Positions 27,814-36,764 of a stretch of DNA of 64,000 nt are shown piece after piece. The DNA is from Alphaproteobacteria bacterium (lineage in GTDB: Bacteria; Pseudomonadota; Alphaproteobacteria; Rhizobiales; CAJQND01): positions 1 to 64,000 of the forward strand of contig JAAEUE010000128.1 of assembly GCA_024227565.1 (NCBI GenBank), in the 5' to 3' direction. Made by a program: the position numbers and the translations under genes. The notes beneath the pieces are model-generated. The model did no database searches, had not been told where the DNA came from, and was given only the letters and a program-made list of their open reading frames with translations. Within the stretch, counting starts at the first letter, position 1. Every line of letters starts with the position of its first letter.

Positions 27814-28539
27814 ATGATCATCTTTGCAGGCCTTGGAAATCCGGGCAGCAAGTATGCGCGCAACCGGCACAATATTGGCTTCATGGCGGTGGACGAAATT
27901 GCCCGCCGCCATGGCTTTTCCCCTTGGCGCAAGCGCTTCAGGGGCGAGGTTGCCGAAGGCCGGCTGGGCTCAGAAAAAGTGCTGCTCCTCAAACCGCAAA
28001 CCTTCATGAACGAGAGCGGACGCTCGGTTGGCGAGGCGGCCAAGTTTTTCAAGATCGAACCCGAAGACGTTTATGTCTTCCACGACGAGCTTGATCTGGC
28101 CGCAGGCAAACTGCGCTGCAAGCTTGGCGGCGGTGTGGCCGGGCACAATGGGCTGCGCTCGATCGCGGCCCAAATGGGCAAGGATTATCAGCGCGTCCGC
28201 ATGGGCATTGGCCATCCGGGCAACAAGGCAAAGGTTCTGTCCCATGTGCTGAAGGACTTTGCCAAGGACGACCAGGACTGGCTGGACGCGATGTTGGAAG
28301 GTGTGGGCGAACATGCCCCGCTTCTGGCGGAGGGAAACGCCAGCAGTTTTCAGAACAAGGTGCATCTGGCGGTTAATCCTGAACCACAGGAAAAACCGGC
28401 GAAGACCAAGGCCAAACCGAAGCAAGCTCCGGCCGCCAAACCAGAGACCACGACAAAAGTTGAGACACAAACTGCGCCTAAATCTGAAGAAAAGGCAGGC
28501 CCCATGGCGTCGGCCCTGCGCAAGATTTTTGGCAATTAA
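27814..28539 (+). CDS. pth: Peptidyl-tRNA hydrolase with basic C-terminal extension
   Basis: A 241-residue enzyme that frees tRNA from peptidyl-tRNA dropped by ribosomes. Core motifs are [20 protein letters not shown], with the catalytic His, then [17 protein letters not shown] (Asp) and [12 protein letters not shown]. The enzyme core ends near residue 190. A further 45 residues are Lys/Ala/Pro/Thr-rich ([19 protein letters not shown]), a low-complexity extension seen in some alphaproteobacterial Pth. It is cotranscribed with rplY and ychF. Confidence 0.94.
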   Translation: MIIFAGLGNPGSKYARNRHNIGFMAVDEIARRHGFSPWRKRFRGEVAEGRLGSEKVLLLKPQTFMNESGRSVGEAAKFFKIEPEDVYVFHDELDLAAGKLRCKLGGGVAGHNGLRSIAAQMGKDYQRVRMGIGHPGNKAKVLSHVLKDFAKDDQDWLDAMLEGVGEHAPLLAEGNASSFQNKVHLAVNPEPQEKPAKTKAKPKQAPAAKPETTTKVETQTAPKSEEKAGPMASALRKIFGN

Positions 28540-28551
28540 AGGCATACGATC

Positions 28552-29649
28552 ATGGGATTCAAATGCGGAATTGTCGGCCTCCCGAATGTCGGCAAATCAA
28601 CCCTCTTTAACGCCCTGACCCGGACCGCCGCGGCCCAGGCGGCCAACTACCCGTTCTGCACCATCGAGCCGAACGTGGGCGAGGTGCCGGTGCCGGACAG
28701 CCGGCTGGATCTCATCCGCGGTGTTGCAAAGTCCAAGGAAGTCATCGCCACGCGGCTGACATTCGTGGACATTGCCGGCCTGGTGCGCGGCGCCTCCAAG
28801 GGCGAAGGGCTGGGCAACCAGTTCCTCGCCAACATCCGTGAGGTTGATGCCATCGCCCACGTGCTGCGCTGCTTTGAGGACGACGATATCACCCACGTGG
28901 AGGGCGGCATCGACCCGGTGCGCGATGCCGAGGTTGTTGAGACCGAGCTCATGCTGGCCGATCTGGAGAGCCTTGAGAAGCGGGCGGAACCCCTGGAGAA
29001 GAAAGCCCGCAGCGGCGAGAAGGAAGCCAAGCAGTCGCTCGCCCTGATGGAGCTGGCCATGGCCCTGCTGCGAGACGGAAAGCCGGCCCGGCATGCTGAA
29101 ATCAGCGCAGATGACAAAGCGGCCTGGCGAGCGCTCAACCTGCTCACCACAAAGCCGGTTCTGTATGTGTGCAACGTGGCCGAAAGCGAAAGCGCAGAGG
29201 GCAACGAACACACAGCAAAGGTGCAAGCGAAGGCTGCAGAAGAAGGCGCCGGCGTCGTGGTCATATCAGCGTCTATCGAAGCTGAACTGGCGCAACTCGA
29301 TGAAGCCGATCAGCAAGAATATCTCTCTGACCTCGGCTTGGAAGAACCTGGGCTGAACCGGCTGATCCAGGCGGGTTACAACTTGCTTGGCCTGATCACC
29401 TATTTCACCGCCGGGCCCAAAGAGACCCGGGCTTGGACCATCACCGAAGGCACCCGCGCGCCGAAGGCCGCCGCAGTCATCCACACCGATTTTGAGCGTG
29501 GCTTCATCCGGGCCCAAACCATTGCCTACGACGACTATGTGGGCCTCGGCGGCGAAAACGCGGCCAAGGACGCGGGCAAGGCGCGCGATGAAGGCAAGGA
29601 CTATGTGGTGAAGGACGGCGATGTCTTGCTGTTCAAGTTCAACGTTTAG
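28552..29649 (+). CDS. ychF: Redox-regulated ATPase/translation-associated GTPase YchF
   Basis: A 365-residue Obg-family P-loop protein that prefers ATP and associates with ribosomes. The P loop is GLPNVGKSTLFNAL, followed by G2/G3 motifs FVDIAGLVRGASKGEG, a coiled-coil hairpin (about 130-165) and the C-terminal TGS domain (GPKETRAWTITEGT, then FERGFIRAQTIAYDDY). The length is typical. It starts 12 bases after pth and is followed 6 bases later by the first MaoC gene. Confidence 0.95.
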   Translation: MGFKCGIVGLPNVGKSTLFNALTRTAAAQAANYPFCTIEPNVGEVPVPDSRLDLIRGVAKSKEVIATRLTFVDIAGLVRGASKGEGLGNQFLANIREVDAIAHVLRCFEDDDITHVEGGIDPVRDAEVVETELMLADLESLEKRAEPLEKKARSGEKEAKQSLALMELAMALLRDGKPARHAEISADDKAAWRALNLLTTKPVLYVCNVAESESAEGNEHTAKVQAKAAEEGAGVVVISASIEAELAQLDEADQQEYLSDLGLEEPGLNRLIQAGYNLLGLITYFTAGPKETRAWTITEGTRAPKAAAVIHTDFERGFIRAQTIAYDDYVGLGGENAAKDAGKARDEGKDYVVKDGDVLLFKFNV

Positions 29650-29655
29650 CCCGTC

Positions 29656-30138
29656 ATGAACCCATCCGGCCTGGACCAAGATCTGCTCTACTACGAGGAT
29701 TTCGTCGTGGACGAACCCTTTGAGACGGGTCAGCATGAAGTCACGGCTGAGGAAATCATCGCCTTTGCCAGCGAGTATGATCCGCTGCCCTTCCATGTTG
29801 ACGAAGACTTGGCGGCCGAGACCATGACGGGCGGGCTGATCGCGTCGGGCTGGCACGTTCTGTCCATGCAAATGAAGATGATCTACGACGGCATCCTCTA
29901 CAGGACCGCATCCATGGGCTCATTCGGTCTCGATGATGTGCGGTGGATTGCCCCCGTGCGGCCTGGAAATGTGCTGACCCTGAAGCGCACGGCGCTGAGC
30001 AAGCGGGTGTCCAAGAGCCGCCCGGAAATGGGCATCATCCAGTTTAAATGGGAAGTTTATGACCAGACCGGTGAGCTGAAGTCCACAACCGTGGGGGCAA
30101 ACCTTATTCAAACCCGTGCGTCTGTTGAGGCTGGGTGA
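29656..30138 (+). CDS. MaoC family dehydratase
   Basis: A 160-residue hot-dog-fold protein of the MaoC family, which hydrates or dehydrates enoyl-CoA-type thioesters. The N-terminal EEIIAFASEYDPLPFHVDE contains the catalytic D-x5-H pair of the hydratase 2 motif. GGLIASGWHVLSM follows as the dimer helix. It is adjacent to ychF and to a second MaoC paralogue that begins two bases after its stop, so the two likely form a heterodimer or consecutive steps. The substrate is not known. Confidence 0.85.
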   Translation: MNPSGLDQDLLYYEDFVVDEPFETGQHEVTAEEIIAFASEYDPLPFHVDEDLAAETMTGGLIASGWHVLSMQMKMIYDGILYRTASMGSFGLDDVRWIAPVRPGNVLTLKRTALSKRVSKSRPEMGIIQFKWEVYDQTGELKSTTVGANLIQTRASVEAG

Positions 30139-30140
30139 TC

Positions 30141-30626
30141 ATGGGTGTTTTGTCTGAATTCTATGAGGATTTACAGCCCGACCAGCGCTTCGAACTCGGC
30201 TCCAAGACGTTTGACGCCGACTATATCAAAGGCTTTGCGGCCAAATATGACCCCCAGTCGTTTCACATGGACGAAGAGGCTGCCAAGAAGAGCCACTTTG
30301 GGGCCTTGTGTGCCAGCGGATGGCAAACGATTTCCTCCTGGATGCGGCTTTACGTGGATACGAACTTGGCTGATCGGGCAGCCCGCGAGAAAAACGGAGA
30401 AGTGCTCACCGAACTGGGCGTTTCGCCCGGGATCGAGCAGATCAAATGGATGCGTCCGGTCTATGTGGGTGATGAAATCACCTATTCGCAAACCATCATG
30501 AGCAAACGCCCGCTAAACTCCCGGCCCGGTTGGGGTTTGGTGATGTCCATGTGTGAGGGTGTAAATCAGGACGGTGAAATGGTTCTGTCCTTCGTCAGCA
30601 AGTCCATGGTGCAGACGCGGGTGTAA
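30141..30626 (+). CDS. MaoC family dehydratase, second paralogue
   Basis: A 161-residue hot-dog protein clearly related to the preceding gene. FAAKYDPQSFHMDEEAA carries the Asp/His pair and GALCASGWQTISSWMR the central helix. ATG at 30141 follows the upstream TGA by two bases, so translation is probably coupled. Tandem MaoC pairs after ychF recur in Hyphomicrobiales, which suggests a joint function, perhaps as a heteromeric hydratase. The gene ends convergent to the aldolase at 30654. Confidence 0.85.
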   Translation: MGVLSEFYEDLQPDQRFELGSKTFDADYIKGFAAKYDPQSFHMDEEAAKKSHFGALCASGWQTISSWMRLYVDTNLADRAAREKNGEVLTELGVSPGIEQIKWMRPVYVGDEITYSQTIMSKRPLNSRPGWGLVMSMCEGVNQDGEMVLSFVSKSMVQTRV

Positions 30627-30653
30627 CGCCTGCGCAGGGGGGCGGCAGCCTCA

Positions 30654-31301
30654 TTAAGGCCGATAGGTCTTGAACAGTTCCCGCACATCAGCCATCTCAG
30701 CGGCGCTCAAAATTTGAGGCTCGCCCGCGGACAGAGCGTCCAAGTACATGGAGGCCAAGTTCTCCACTTCGCACGCCAACGCCAATGCCTCCTCAAGCGA
30801 GTTGCCAAAGGCAACCTGGCCGTGATTGGCCAGCAGGCATGCCTTGCGGCCCTCCAAGGCTTTAACCGTGGCCTCGGCAAGCTGCTGGGTGGCGGGGGTG
30901 AAATAATCCGCGACGCGAATATCGTCACCGCCGGCGACCGACACCATGTAGTGAAACGCCGGAATGGGCTTTCTGAGACAGGCCAGGGCCGTCGCCTTGG
31001 GCGAATGGCAATGCAGCACGGCGTGCGCGTCCGGGTATGCCGCAAAGACTGCCCGGTGGAAAGGTGTCTCGTTGGATGGTTTGCGCTGGCCGGGCCGAAC
31101 AGAACCATCTTGCGCAACGAACACAATGTCATCGGGCAAGAGCTCATCGTAGGCCATGGCCGAGGGGGTGATCAGCATGCCGCCCGCCACCCGCGCAGAG
31201 AGGTTTCCCGAAAGACCTGGAGACAAGCCCCGCTCGGCCAAGGCTTGCGCCGTGTCAATGATCTGCTGGTGCAGAAAGAGGTCGCTCTCAGGATCCGTCA
31301 T
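30654..31301 (-). CDS. Class II aldolase, probable 5-(methylthio)ribulose-1-phosphate aldolase
   Basis: A 215-residue zinc aldolase/epimerase. The Zn ligands are HCHSP (HxH) and the later His in [10 protein letters not shown]; the catalytic Glu is in [11 protein letters not shown] and the phosphate loop is GLSGNLSAR. It overlaps the end of mtnA by 14 bases. In R. rubrum and E. coli such aldolases cleave methylthioribulose-1-P or deoxyribulose-1-P to DHAP and an aldehyde (DHAP shunt). MtnB dehydratases share the fold, so MtnB is the main alternative, but no mtnC, mtnD or mtnK is seen here. Confidence 0.8.
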   Translation of the reverse strand: MTDPESDLFLHQQIIDTAQALAERGLSPGLSGNLSARVAGGMLITPSAMAYDELLPDDIVFVAQDGSVRPGQRKPSNETPFHRAVFAAYPDAHAVLHCHSPKATALACLRKPIPAFHYMVSVAGGDDIRVADYFTPATQQLAEATVKALEGRKACLLANHGQVAFGNSLEEALALACEVENLASMYLDALSAGEPQILSAAEMADVRELFKTYRP

Positions 31302-32391
31302 CAGCTTGTTCAGGATAGAGGCCCACCAGCCCCTCACGGGAGGCCTCGCACACCCCGCGCTCGGTGATCAGGCCCGTCACCAGCCGCGCCGGTGTCACAT
31401 CAAAGGCATAGTTGCCGGCCGGGCTCCCCGGCGCAGAAACCTGCACGCTTTGCACCGTGCCATCGGCCGCCAGGCCTTGAATGTGGGTGACCTCGGTTTC
31501 ATCGCGTTGCTCAATCGGAATGTCGCGCACGCCGTCTTCGATCGTCCAGTCGATGGTGGAGTGGGGCAGGGCCACATAGAACGGGATGTCATTGTCCCGT
31601 GCCGCCAGGGCTTTCAAGTAGGTGCCGATCTTGTTGGCCACATCGCCATTGCCTGCCGTGCGGTCGGTGCCGGTGATGCAAATGTCCACCTGGCCGTGTT
31701 GCATCAGGTGGCCGCCGGTGTTGTCGGCAATCACCGTGTGCGGCACGCCATGTTTGCCCAATTCCCAGGCGGTCAGGGCAGCGCCCTGGTTGCGCGGGCG
31801 GGTTTCATCGGCCCACACATGCACATCAAGCCCCTTGTCATGGGCGTGATAGATCGGAGAGAGTGCCGTGCCCCAATCCACAGTTGCCAGCCAGCCGGCA
31901 TTGCAGTGGGTGAGAATGTTGACGGTTTTGCCCGGCTTTTTCGCAGCGATGTCCTCGATCAGCTTCACACCGTTCAGGCCAATGTGCCGGCAGGCCTCAA
32001 CATCCTCGTCGCAAATCTCTGCGGCCCGGGCGTAGGCCGCCTCCTGGCGTTTTTCGCGCGGTTGGTTGCGCAACGCGGCCAGCATCTCGTCGATGGCCCA
32101 GATCAGATTGATAGCTGTAGGGCGCGTGCGCCTGAGCCGTGCGGCGGCGGCCTCCAGAGCTTCATCAGAGGTATCATCTTTAAGGCCGAGACACATGCCA
32201 TAGGCCGCCGTTGCACCGATCAGAGGGGCGCCGCGCACCTGCATAATCTCGATGGCGCGCGCGGCGTCTTCCAGGGTCTCCAGACGGACAGTTTCAAACC
32301 GATGGGGCAATACGGTCTGATCGATGATCTCCGCAGCCCAGCCGTCCTCAGCCAGCCAGATTGAGCGGTATGGCGTACCGTCGACCCTCAT
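31288..32391 (-). CDS. mtnA: S-methyl-5-thioribose-1-phosphate isomerase
   Basis: A 367-residue aldose-ketose isomerase related to eIF2B, converting methylthioribose-1-P to methylthioribulose-1-P. Motifs are [16 protein letters not shown], then [19 protein letters not shown] with the catalytic Cys, [13 protein letters not shown], and [20 protein letters not shown] with the catalytic Asp. Length is normal. It overlaps lysE by 4 bases upstream and the aldolase downstream, so it sits in a tightly coupled salvage operon. Confidence 0.94.
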   Translation of the reverse strand: MRVDGTPYRSIWLAEDGWAAEIIDQTVLPHRFETVRLETLEDAARAIEIMQVRGAPLIGATAAYGMCLGLKDDTSDEALEAAAARLRRTRPTAINLIWAIDEMLAALRNQPREKRQEAAYARAAEICDEDVEACRHIGLNGVKLIEDIAAKKPGKTVNILTHCNAGWLATVDWGTALSPIYHAHDKGLDVHVWADETRPRNQGAALTAWELGKHGVPHTVIADNTGGHLMQHGQVDICITGTDRTAGNGDVANKIGTYLKALAARDNDIPFYVALPHSTIDWTIEDGVRDIPIEQRDETEVTHIQGLAADGTVQSVQVSAPGSPAGNYAFDVTPARLVTGLITERGVCEASREGLVGLYPEQADDGS

Positions 32392-33020
32392 GCCCGGCTC
32401 GCCGCCAGGTTAATGCCGAGACCCACCAGGATAGATCCGCCAACCCACTTCATCCATTTTTGCAATGTGCTGCTCTGGCGCATGCGGTTCAAAATCTGAT
32501 CGGTCATAAACACTGCGACAATATCAGCTGAAGAGAATGTCAGATTGACGGCAGTGCCTAAAATCAGCAATTGCGCCCAAGCGGGCAGGGCGCCCGCAGG
32601 GTCAACGAACTGGGGCAGGAACGCCAGGAAGAACAGCGCGGTCTTCGGGTTCAGAATTTCCACCAGCATGCTGTTGAGGAAGGCGCGGCGGGCGCTGCGT
32701 TTTTGTATTTCCGGCAGGTCCGCAGGCGTCGCTCCGGCGCGGATCATGGCGATCCCGAGCCACACCAGATAGGCCGCACCAAACAACTTGATCACGATGA
32801 ACAGCGTGGGCACCAGCTCGAGGATAACCGCGAGCCCAAGCGCAGCGGCAAACACATGCACATAGCCGCCGGCATGCAGACCCAGCGCCGCTTTAAACCC
32901 GCCCTGACGGCCAAAGGCCATGGTTTGCGCAGCCGTGTAGACAAGCGCTGGGCCCGGCATAAAGCCAAATATCATGGTTGCGATCACAAAGCCTAAGAGG
33001 ATTTCCGGACTGGCCATCAC
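32388..33020 (-). CDS. LysE/RhtB family exporter
   Basis: A 210-residue inner-membrane protein with six hydrophobic helices. The conserved start is [20 protein letters not shown], with [16 protein letters not shown] in the fourth helix region. RhtB-type carriers export amino acids or small metabolites. It overlaps apt upstream and mtnA downstream by 4 bases each, so its cargo is likely a product of nucleoside or methylthioribose salvage. That is inferred from position, not from sequence. Confidence 0.88.
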   Translation of the reverse strand: MMASPEILLGFVIATMIFGFMPGPALVYTAAQTMAFGRQGGFKAALGLHAGGYVHVFAAALGLAVILELVPTLFIVIKLFGAAYLVWLGIAMIRAGATPADLPEIQKRSARRAFLNSMLVEILNPKTALFFLAFLPQFVDPAGALPAWAQLLILGTAVNLTFSSADIVAVFMTDQILNRMRQSSTLQKWMKWVGGSILVGLGINLAASRA

Positions 33021-33562
33021 TCGCCCTCAAATTCAACGAGCGTGTGGAGCTTGACGCCTTTGTCGCGGATCTTCTGAGAGCCGCCAAGATCAGGCAAGTC
33101 CACGATGAACGCCGCCGCCACCACTTCTGCACCCGTGGCATGCACCAACTCAATCGCCGCTATGGCGGTGCCGCCGGTGGCAATCAGATCATCGATGATC
33201 AAAATCCGGTCGCCCTCGTTCATGGCGTCCGCATGAACCTCAATGGTGTCCACACCATATTCCAGCTCATAGTCGCGGCCGATCACATGGAAGGGCAGTT
33301 TGCCCTTCTTGCGGAACGGAATGAAGCCTTTGCCAAGTTCGTGGGCCACCGCACCGCCAAGAATGAAGCCACGCGCTTCGATCCCCACAACATAGTCGAT
33401 GCCTTCACGCAAGAAAGGCCACATCAACTCGTCAATGGTTGCCCGGAAGCCATGGGCATCGGCCAGCAGAGTTGTGATGTCGCGGAACATGATCCCCTTC
33501 TTGGGATAGTCCGGCAAAGTGCGAATGTAGCGTTTGATATCGAAACCGTTACGCAGGTCCAT
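33017..33562 (-). CDS. apt: Adenine phosphoribosyltransferase
   Basis: A 181-residue type I phosphoribosyltransferase that joins adenine and PRPP to AMP. The PRPP-binding loop is ILIIDDLIATGGTA, the adenine-binding strand is VVGIEARGFILGGAVA, and FRDITTLLAD sits in the hood. Length matches the family. It recovers the adenine released by mtnP. The 3' end overlaps lysE, and the adenine deaminase begins 10 bases upstream. Confidence 0.95.
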   Translation of the reverse strand: MDLRNGFDIKRYIRTLPDYPKKGIMFRDITTLLADAHGFRATIDELMWPFLREGIDYVVGIEARGFILGGAVAHELGKGFIPFRKKGKLPFHVIGRDYELEYGVDTIEVHADAMNEGDRILIIDDLIATGGTAIAAIELVHATGAEVVAAAFIVDLPDLGGSQKIRDKGVKLHTLVEFEGE

Positions 33563-33572
33563 AGTGTGCCCC

Positions 33573-34589
33573 TCAGCTGGCTGACGCGGAATAGGCGTCG
33601 AAGTTATTAAGTGCGGCTCGTTTCTCTGTCTCGTTCAAGAAGGAGCCGAGATAGGAGTTTCGCGCCAGAGTTTTAATGTGATCAAGGCTCAAGTCCAGCC
33701 CTTGGTGGATGGCGTGATAGTTCGCGTTAACATAGCCACCGAAATAGGACGGGTCATCTGAATTGATGGTCACCCGCACTCCAGCCTCAAGCATGGCGCG
33801 CGCCGGATGCTCGGACATCTTGTCGATCGCACAAAGACGAAGATTTGAGAGCGGGCACATGGTGAGCGCAATCTGTTCGCTGGCAATCCGTTCCAGCAAA
33901 GCCGGATCATCCAGCGCATTGTTGCCATGGTCAATACGGGCCACGTTCAGGCTGTCCAACGCCCCGTGCACATACTCCGCTGGCCCTTCTTCGCCTGCAT
34001 GGGCCACCAACACGAAGCCCGCCTCAGCGGCCGCCTTGAACACACGTTCGAATTTTTCAGGCGGATGACCGAGTTCAGAAGAGTCTAGGCCCACCCCAAA
34101 TATCTCGTCCCTGTGGGCCATCGCCTGAGCAAGGGTTTCAAACGCTTGTTCTTCAGAGAGATGGCGCAGGAAACACATGATGAGCTTGTGACTGATCCCA
34201 AACTCAGCCTCTGCCTGCTCCAGCGCCTTGGTGATGCCGTTCAGCGCGGTGCTGAAGGCAACGCCGCGCTCGGTGTGGCCTTGTGGGTCGAAGAAGATTT
34301 CAACATGTGTGACGTTCTCATCGGCGCACTTGGCAAGATAGGCCCATGTGAGATCAAAGAAATCCTGCTCGGTGATCAAAACCGACATGCCTTGGTAATA
34401 GAGATCCAGAAAATCCTGGAGCTTAGAGAACTGATAGGCGGCCCGGATTTCGTCCACCGAACCATAGGCAAGCTCAACGTCATTGCACTTTGCCAGCGTC
34501 ATCATCATCTCAGGCTCAAGAGTGCCTTCAATGTGGAGATGCAGCTCTGCCTTGGGCATTTCGTCTATAAAACGGGCAATGTTTGTCAC
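33573..34589 (-). CDS. Adenine deaminase of the adenosine-deaminase family
   Basis: A 338-residue Zn amidohydrolase. Metal ligands are AELHLHIEG (HxH), VLVAHAGEEG and TINSDDPSYFGG. The stretch VEIFFDPQGHTERG is the form known from bacterial adenine deaminases, not adenosine deaminases, so it most likely converts adenine to hypoxanthine. This competes with apt for adenine made by mtnP. It starts just downstream of a terminator at 34628, so it may begin a second transcript of the salvage cluster. Confidence 0.85.
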   Translation of the reverse strand: MTNIARFIDEMPKAELHLHIEGTLEPEMMMTLAKCNDVELAYGSVDEIRAAYQFSKLQDFLDLYYQGMSVLITEQDFFDLTWAYLAKCADENVTHVEIFFDPQGHTERGVAFSTALNGITKALEQAEAEFGISHKLIMCFLRHLSEEQAFETLAQAMAHRDEIFGVGLDSSELGHPPEKFERVFKAAAEAGFVLVAHAGEEGPAEYVHGALDSLNVARIDHGNNALDDPALLERIASEQIALTMCPLSNLRLCAIDKMSEHPARAMLEAGVRVTINSDDPSYFGGYVNANYHAIHQGLDLSLDHIKTLARNSYLGSFLNETEKRAALNNFDAYSASAS

Positions 34590-34627
34590 GTGCTGGTCCG
34601 GCTTGTGCTGAAGGGTGCCAGAAAATC

Positions 34628-34662
34628 AAAAAACCCGCCCCGGAACATCACCCGAGGCGGGG
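34628..34662 (-). terminator. Rho-independent terminator after the BMP gene
   Basis: On the minus strand ACCCCGCCTCG pairs with CGGGGCGGGT and is followed at once by TTTTTT. It lies 30 bases after the stop of the substrate-binding protein and before the adenine deaminase start, so it probably attenuates or ends the upstream transcript. Confidence 0.85.
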
Positions 34663-34692
34663 TCTGTATGCGTTCAGTTACACCAGTTGGCG

Positions 34693-35763
34693 TTATTTTG
34701 GAAGCTGTCCTTCCACGCCTTCGACATACCAGTTCATGCCCAATAAGGTGCCGTCATCCAGGGTTTCGCCCTCCTTGGCGCCCGGGGTGCCGTCATGCTT
34801 GTTGAACGGTCCCTGGAAGGGATGCAGCGTGCCGGCCGCAATGGCGTCGTGGGCTGCTTTGGCTTCGGCTTTGACCGCGTCTGGGATTGCCTCGTTGAAC
34901 GCAGACATCTCAACCATGCCCTCCTTCAGGCCAGCCCAGGTGTCTTGCGATTTCCAGCTGCCGTCCATGGCGGCCTTCACGCGGCCCACGTAATATTTGT
35001 CCCAATTGTCGACAATGGCCGTCAGGTGCGATTTGGGTGCAAAGTGGGTCATGTCAGAGGCCTGGCCCACAGCCCATTTGCCGGCATCTTGGGCGGCTTG
35101 GATGGGGGCGGTGGAATCTGTGTGCTGCATGATCACGTCAGCGCCCTGGTCCATCAGCACCTTGGCAGCTTCCGCTTCCTTGCCGGGATCATACCAGGAC
35201 GACACCCAAACCACTTTCACACTTGCCTTGGGGTTCACCCGGCGCAGCGCGATGGTGAAGGCGTTGATGCCGCGCACCACTTCGGGGATGGGGAACGAGC
35301 CGATATAGCCGATCACATTGGACTTGGTCATGCGCCCGGCAATGATGCCGGCCACCGTGCGGCCTTCATAAAAACGGCCTGAGTAGGTCGAGACATTGTC
35401 AGAGCGCTTGTAGCCAGTGGCATGTTCGAATTTCACCTTTGGAAACTGTTTGGCCACTTTCAACGTTGGGTTCATGTAGCCGAACGACGTGGTGAAAATC
35501 ATGTTGTGGCCGGATGCTGCCAACTGGCGGATCACCCGTTCCGCATCGCCGCCTTCCTTGACGCTTTCCACATAGGTGGTCTTCACCTTGTCGCCGAGTG
35601 CAGCTTCAACAGCCTTGCGGCCCTCGTTGTGCCGGTAGGTCCAGCCATGGTCTCCAATCGGGCCCACGTAGACGAAACCCACCTTGAAGGGCTCAGCCTG
35701 CGCGCCAATGGCCGACACGGCCAGAGCCGCCAGGCCCAGGAGCATGAGAGTTATGCGTTTCAT
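34693..35763 (-). CDS. BMP/PnrA-family nucleoside-binding lipoprotein-like periplasmic protein
   Basis: A 356-residue ABC-type substrate-binding protein of the BMP family, which binds purine nucleosides in the periplasm. The signal peptide is residues 1-23 (LMLLGLAALAVSAIGAQA), with no lipobox Cys. Family stretches are VGFVYVGPIGDHGWTYRHNEGR, NVIGYIGSFPIPEV and GADVIMQHTDSTAP. The permease and ATPase genes are not adjacent, so they must lie elsewhere or the protein is an orphan. With mtnP directly upstream, MTA or deoxyadenosine is a reasonable ligand guess. Confidence 0.88.
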   Translation of the reverse strand: MKRITLMLLGLAALAVSAIGAQAEPFKVGFVYVGPIGDHGWTYRHNEGRKAVEAALGDKVKTTYVESVKEGGDAERVIRQLAASGHNMIFTTSFGYMNPTLKVAKQFPKVKFEHATGYKRSDNVSTYSGRFYEGRTVAGIIAGRMTKSNVIGYIGSFPIPEVVRGINAFTIALRRVNPKASVKVVWVSSWYDPGKEAEAAKVLMDQGADVIMQHTDSTAPIQAAQDAGKWAVGQASDMTHFAPKSHLTAIVDNWDKYYVGRVKAAMDGSWKSQDTWAGLKEGMVEMSAFNEAIPDAVKAEAKAAHDAIAAGTLHPFQGPFNKHDGTPGAKEGETLDDGTLLGMNWYVEGVEGQLPK

Positions 35764-35894
35764 AAGTTTGTCCTCCCCAGACAGAACGCTATGTTTTTGC
35801 GCGCCCAGAAGAGCGCGGTTGCTTTTTTAGCCGCAATTGGCCGAAAAGTAACGCGGCAACGGGTGGAAATTTGTAAGATTTGATCGCAACGGCC

Positions 35895-36764
35895 CTAGGC
35901 CAGAACACGCCCAGCCACAGCGTCCAGCTTCGCCAGAACGGCCGGGTCGCGGGCCTCGGGCGCGGTGATGATGGCAAACTCGAGCGCTTTGTCCGATCCA
36001 TCCGGGCAGGCAGGATGTTCCTTTGGGAAATCCGTGGCTACGCGGGTCACCAGCCGGGCTGCGTTCTCGGTGTTGGCTTTCATCACCGCCAGAATGGAAG
36101 GGATGTCCACCTCCCCATGATCGTCATGCCAGGAATCATAGTCGGTCACCATGGCCACGGTGGCGTAGCAGATCTCCGCTTCCCGGGCGAGCTTGGCTTC
36201 AGGCATATTGGTCATGCCGATCACATCGCAGCCCCAGGTGCGGTACATGTGGCTCTCAGCCAATGACGAGAACTGTGGGCCCTCCATGGCAAGATAGGTG
36301 CCGCCAACATGGTGGCTGATCTCCTCAGCTTCCGCCGCGTTGGTCACGGCGCCCACTAGGCCGGAACTCACCGGATAGGCCATAGACACATGCGCCACGC
36401 AGCCTGAACCAAAGAAGCTCTTGGCGCGGGCAAAGGTGCGGTCGATGAACTGGTCCACCAACACAAAGGTTCCCGGGCTCAAGTTCTCGCGGAACGAGCC
36501 GCAGGCCGATACGGAAATCAGATCCGTGACGCCAACACGTTTCAAGGCATCAATGTTGGCACGGTAGTTGATCTCGCTTGGCGGGATTTTGTGGCCGCGG
36601 CCATGGCGCGGCAGAAACGCCACGGGAAGGCCCGCCAACTCCCCAATGCGCACCTCATCAGACGGCGTTCCCCAGGGGCTGGCCACAGCCTCCCAGCGCG
36701 CGTTCTCAAGCTCCAGATCGTAAAAACCTGAGCCGCCAATAATGCCCAACACGGATTTCGTCAT
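35895..36764 (-). CDS. mtnP: S-methyl-5'-thioadenosine phosphorylase
   Basis: A 289-residue purine phosphorylase that splits methylthioadenosine with phosphate to adenine and methylthioribose-1-P. The phosphate loop is GIIGGSGFYDLE, FLPRHGRGHKIPPSEINYRANI follows, MEGPQFSS lies in the centre, and VTDYDSWH holds the adenine-binding Asp residues of the MTAP class. It overlaps the upstream moco-domain gene by 4 bases and starts the salvage steps completed by mtnA and the aldolase. Confidence 0.94.
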   Translation of the reverse strand: MTKSVLGIIGGSGFYDLELENARWEAVASPWGTPSDEVRIGELAGLPVAFLPRHGRGHKIPPSEINYRANIDALKRVGVTDLISVSACGSFRENLSPGTFVLVDQFIDRTFARAKSFFGSGCVAHVSMAYPVSSGLVGAVTNAAEAEEISHHVGGTYLAMEGPQFSSLAESHMYRTWGCDVIGMTNMPEAKLAREAEICYATVAMVTDYDSWHDDHGEVDIPSILAVMKANTENAARLVTRVATDFPKEHPACPDGSDKALEFAIITAPEARDPAVLAKLDAVAGRVLA

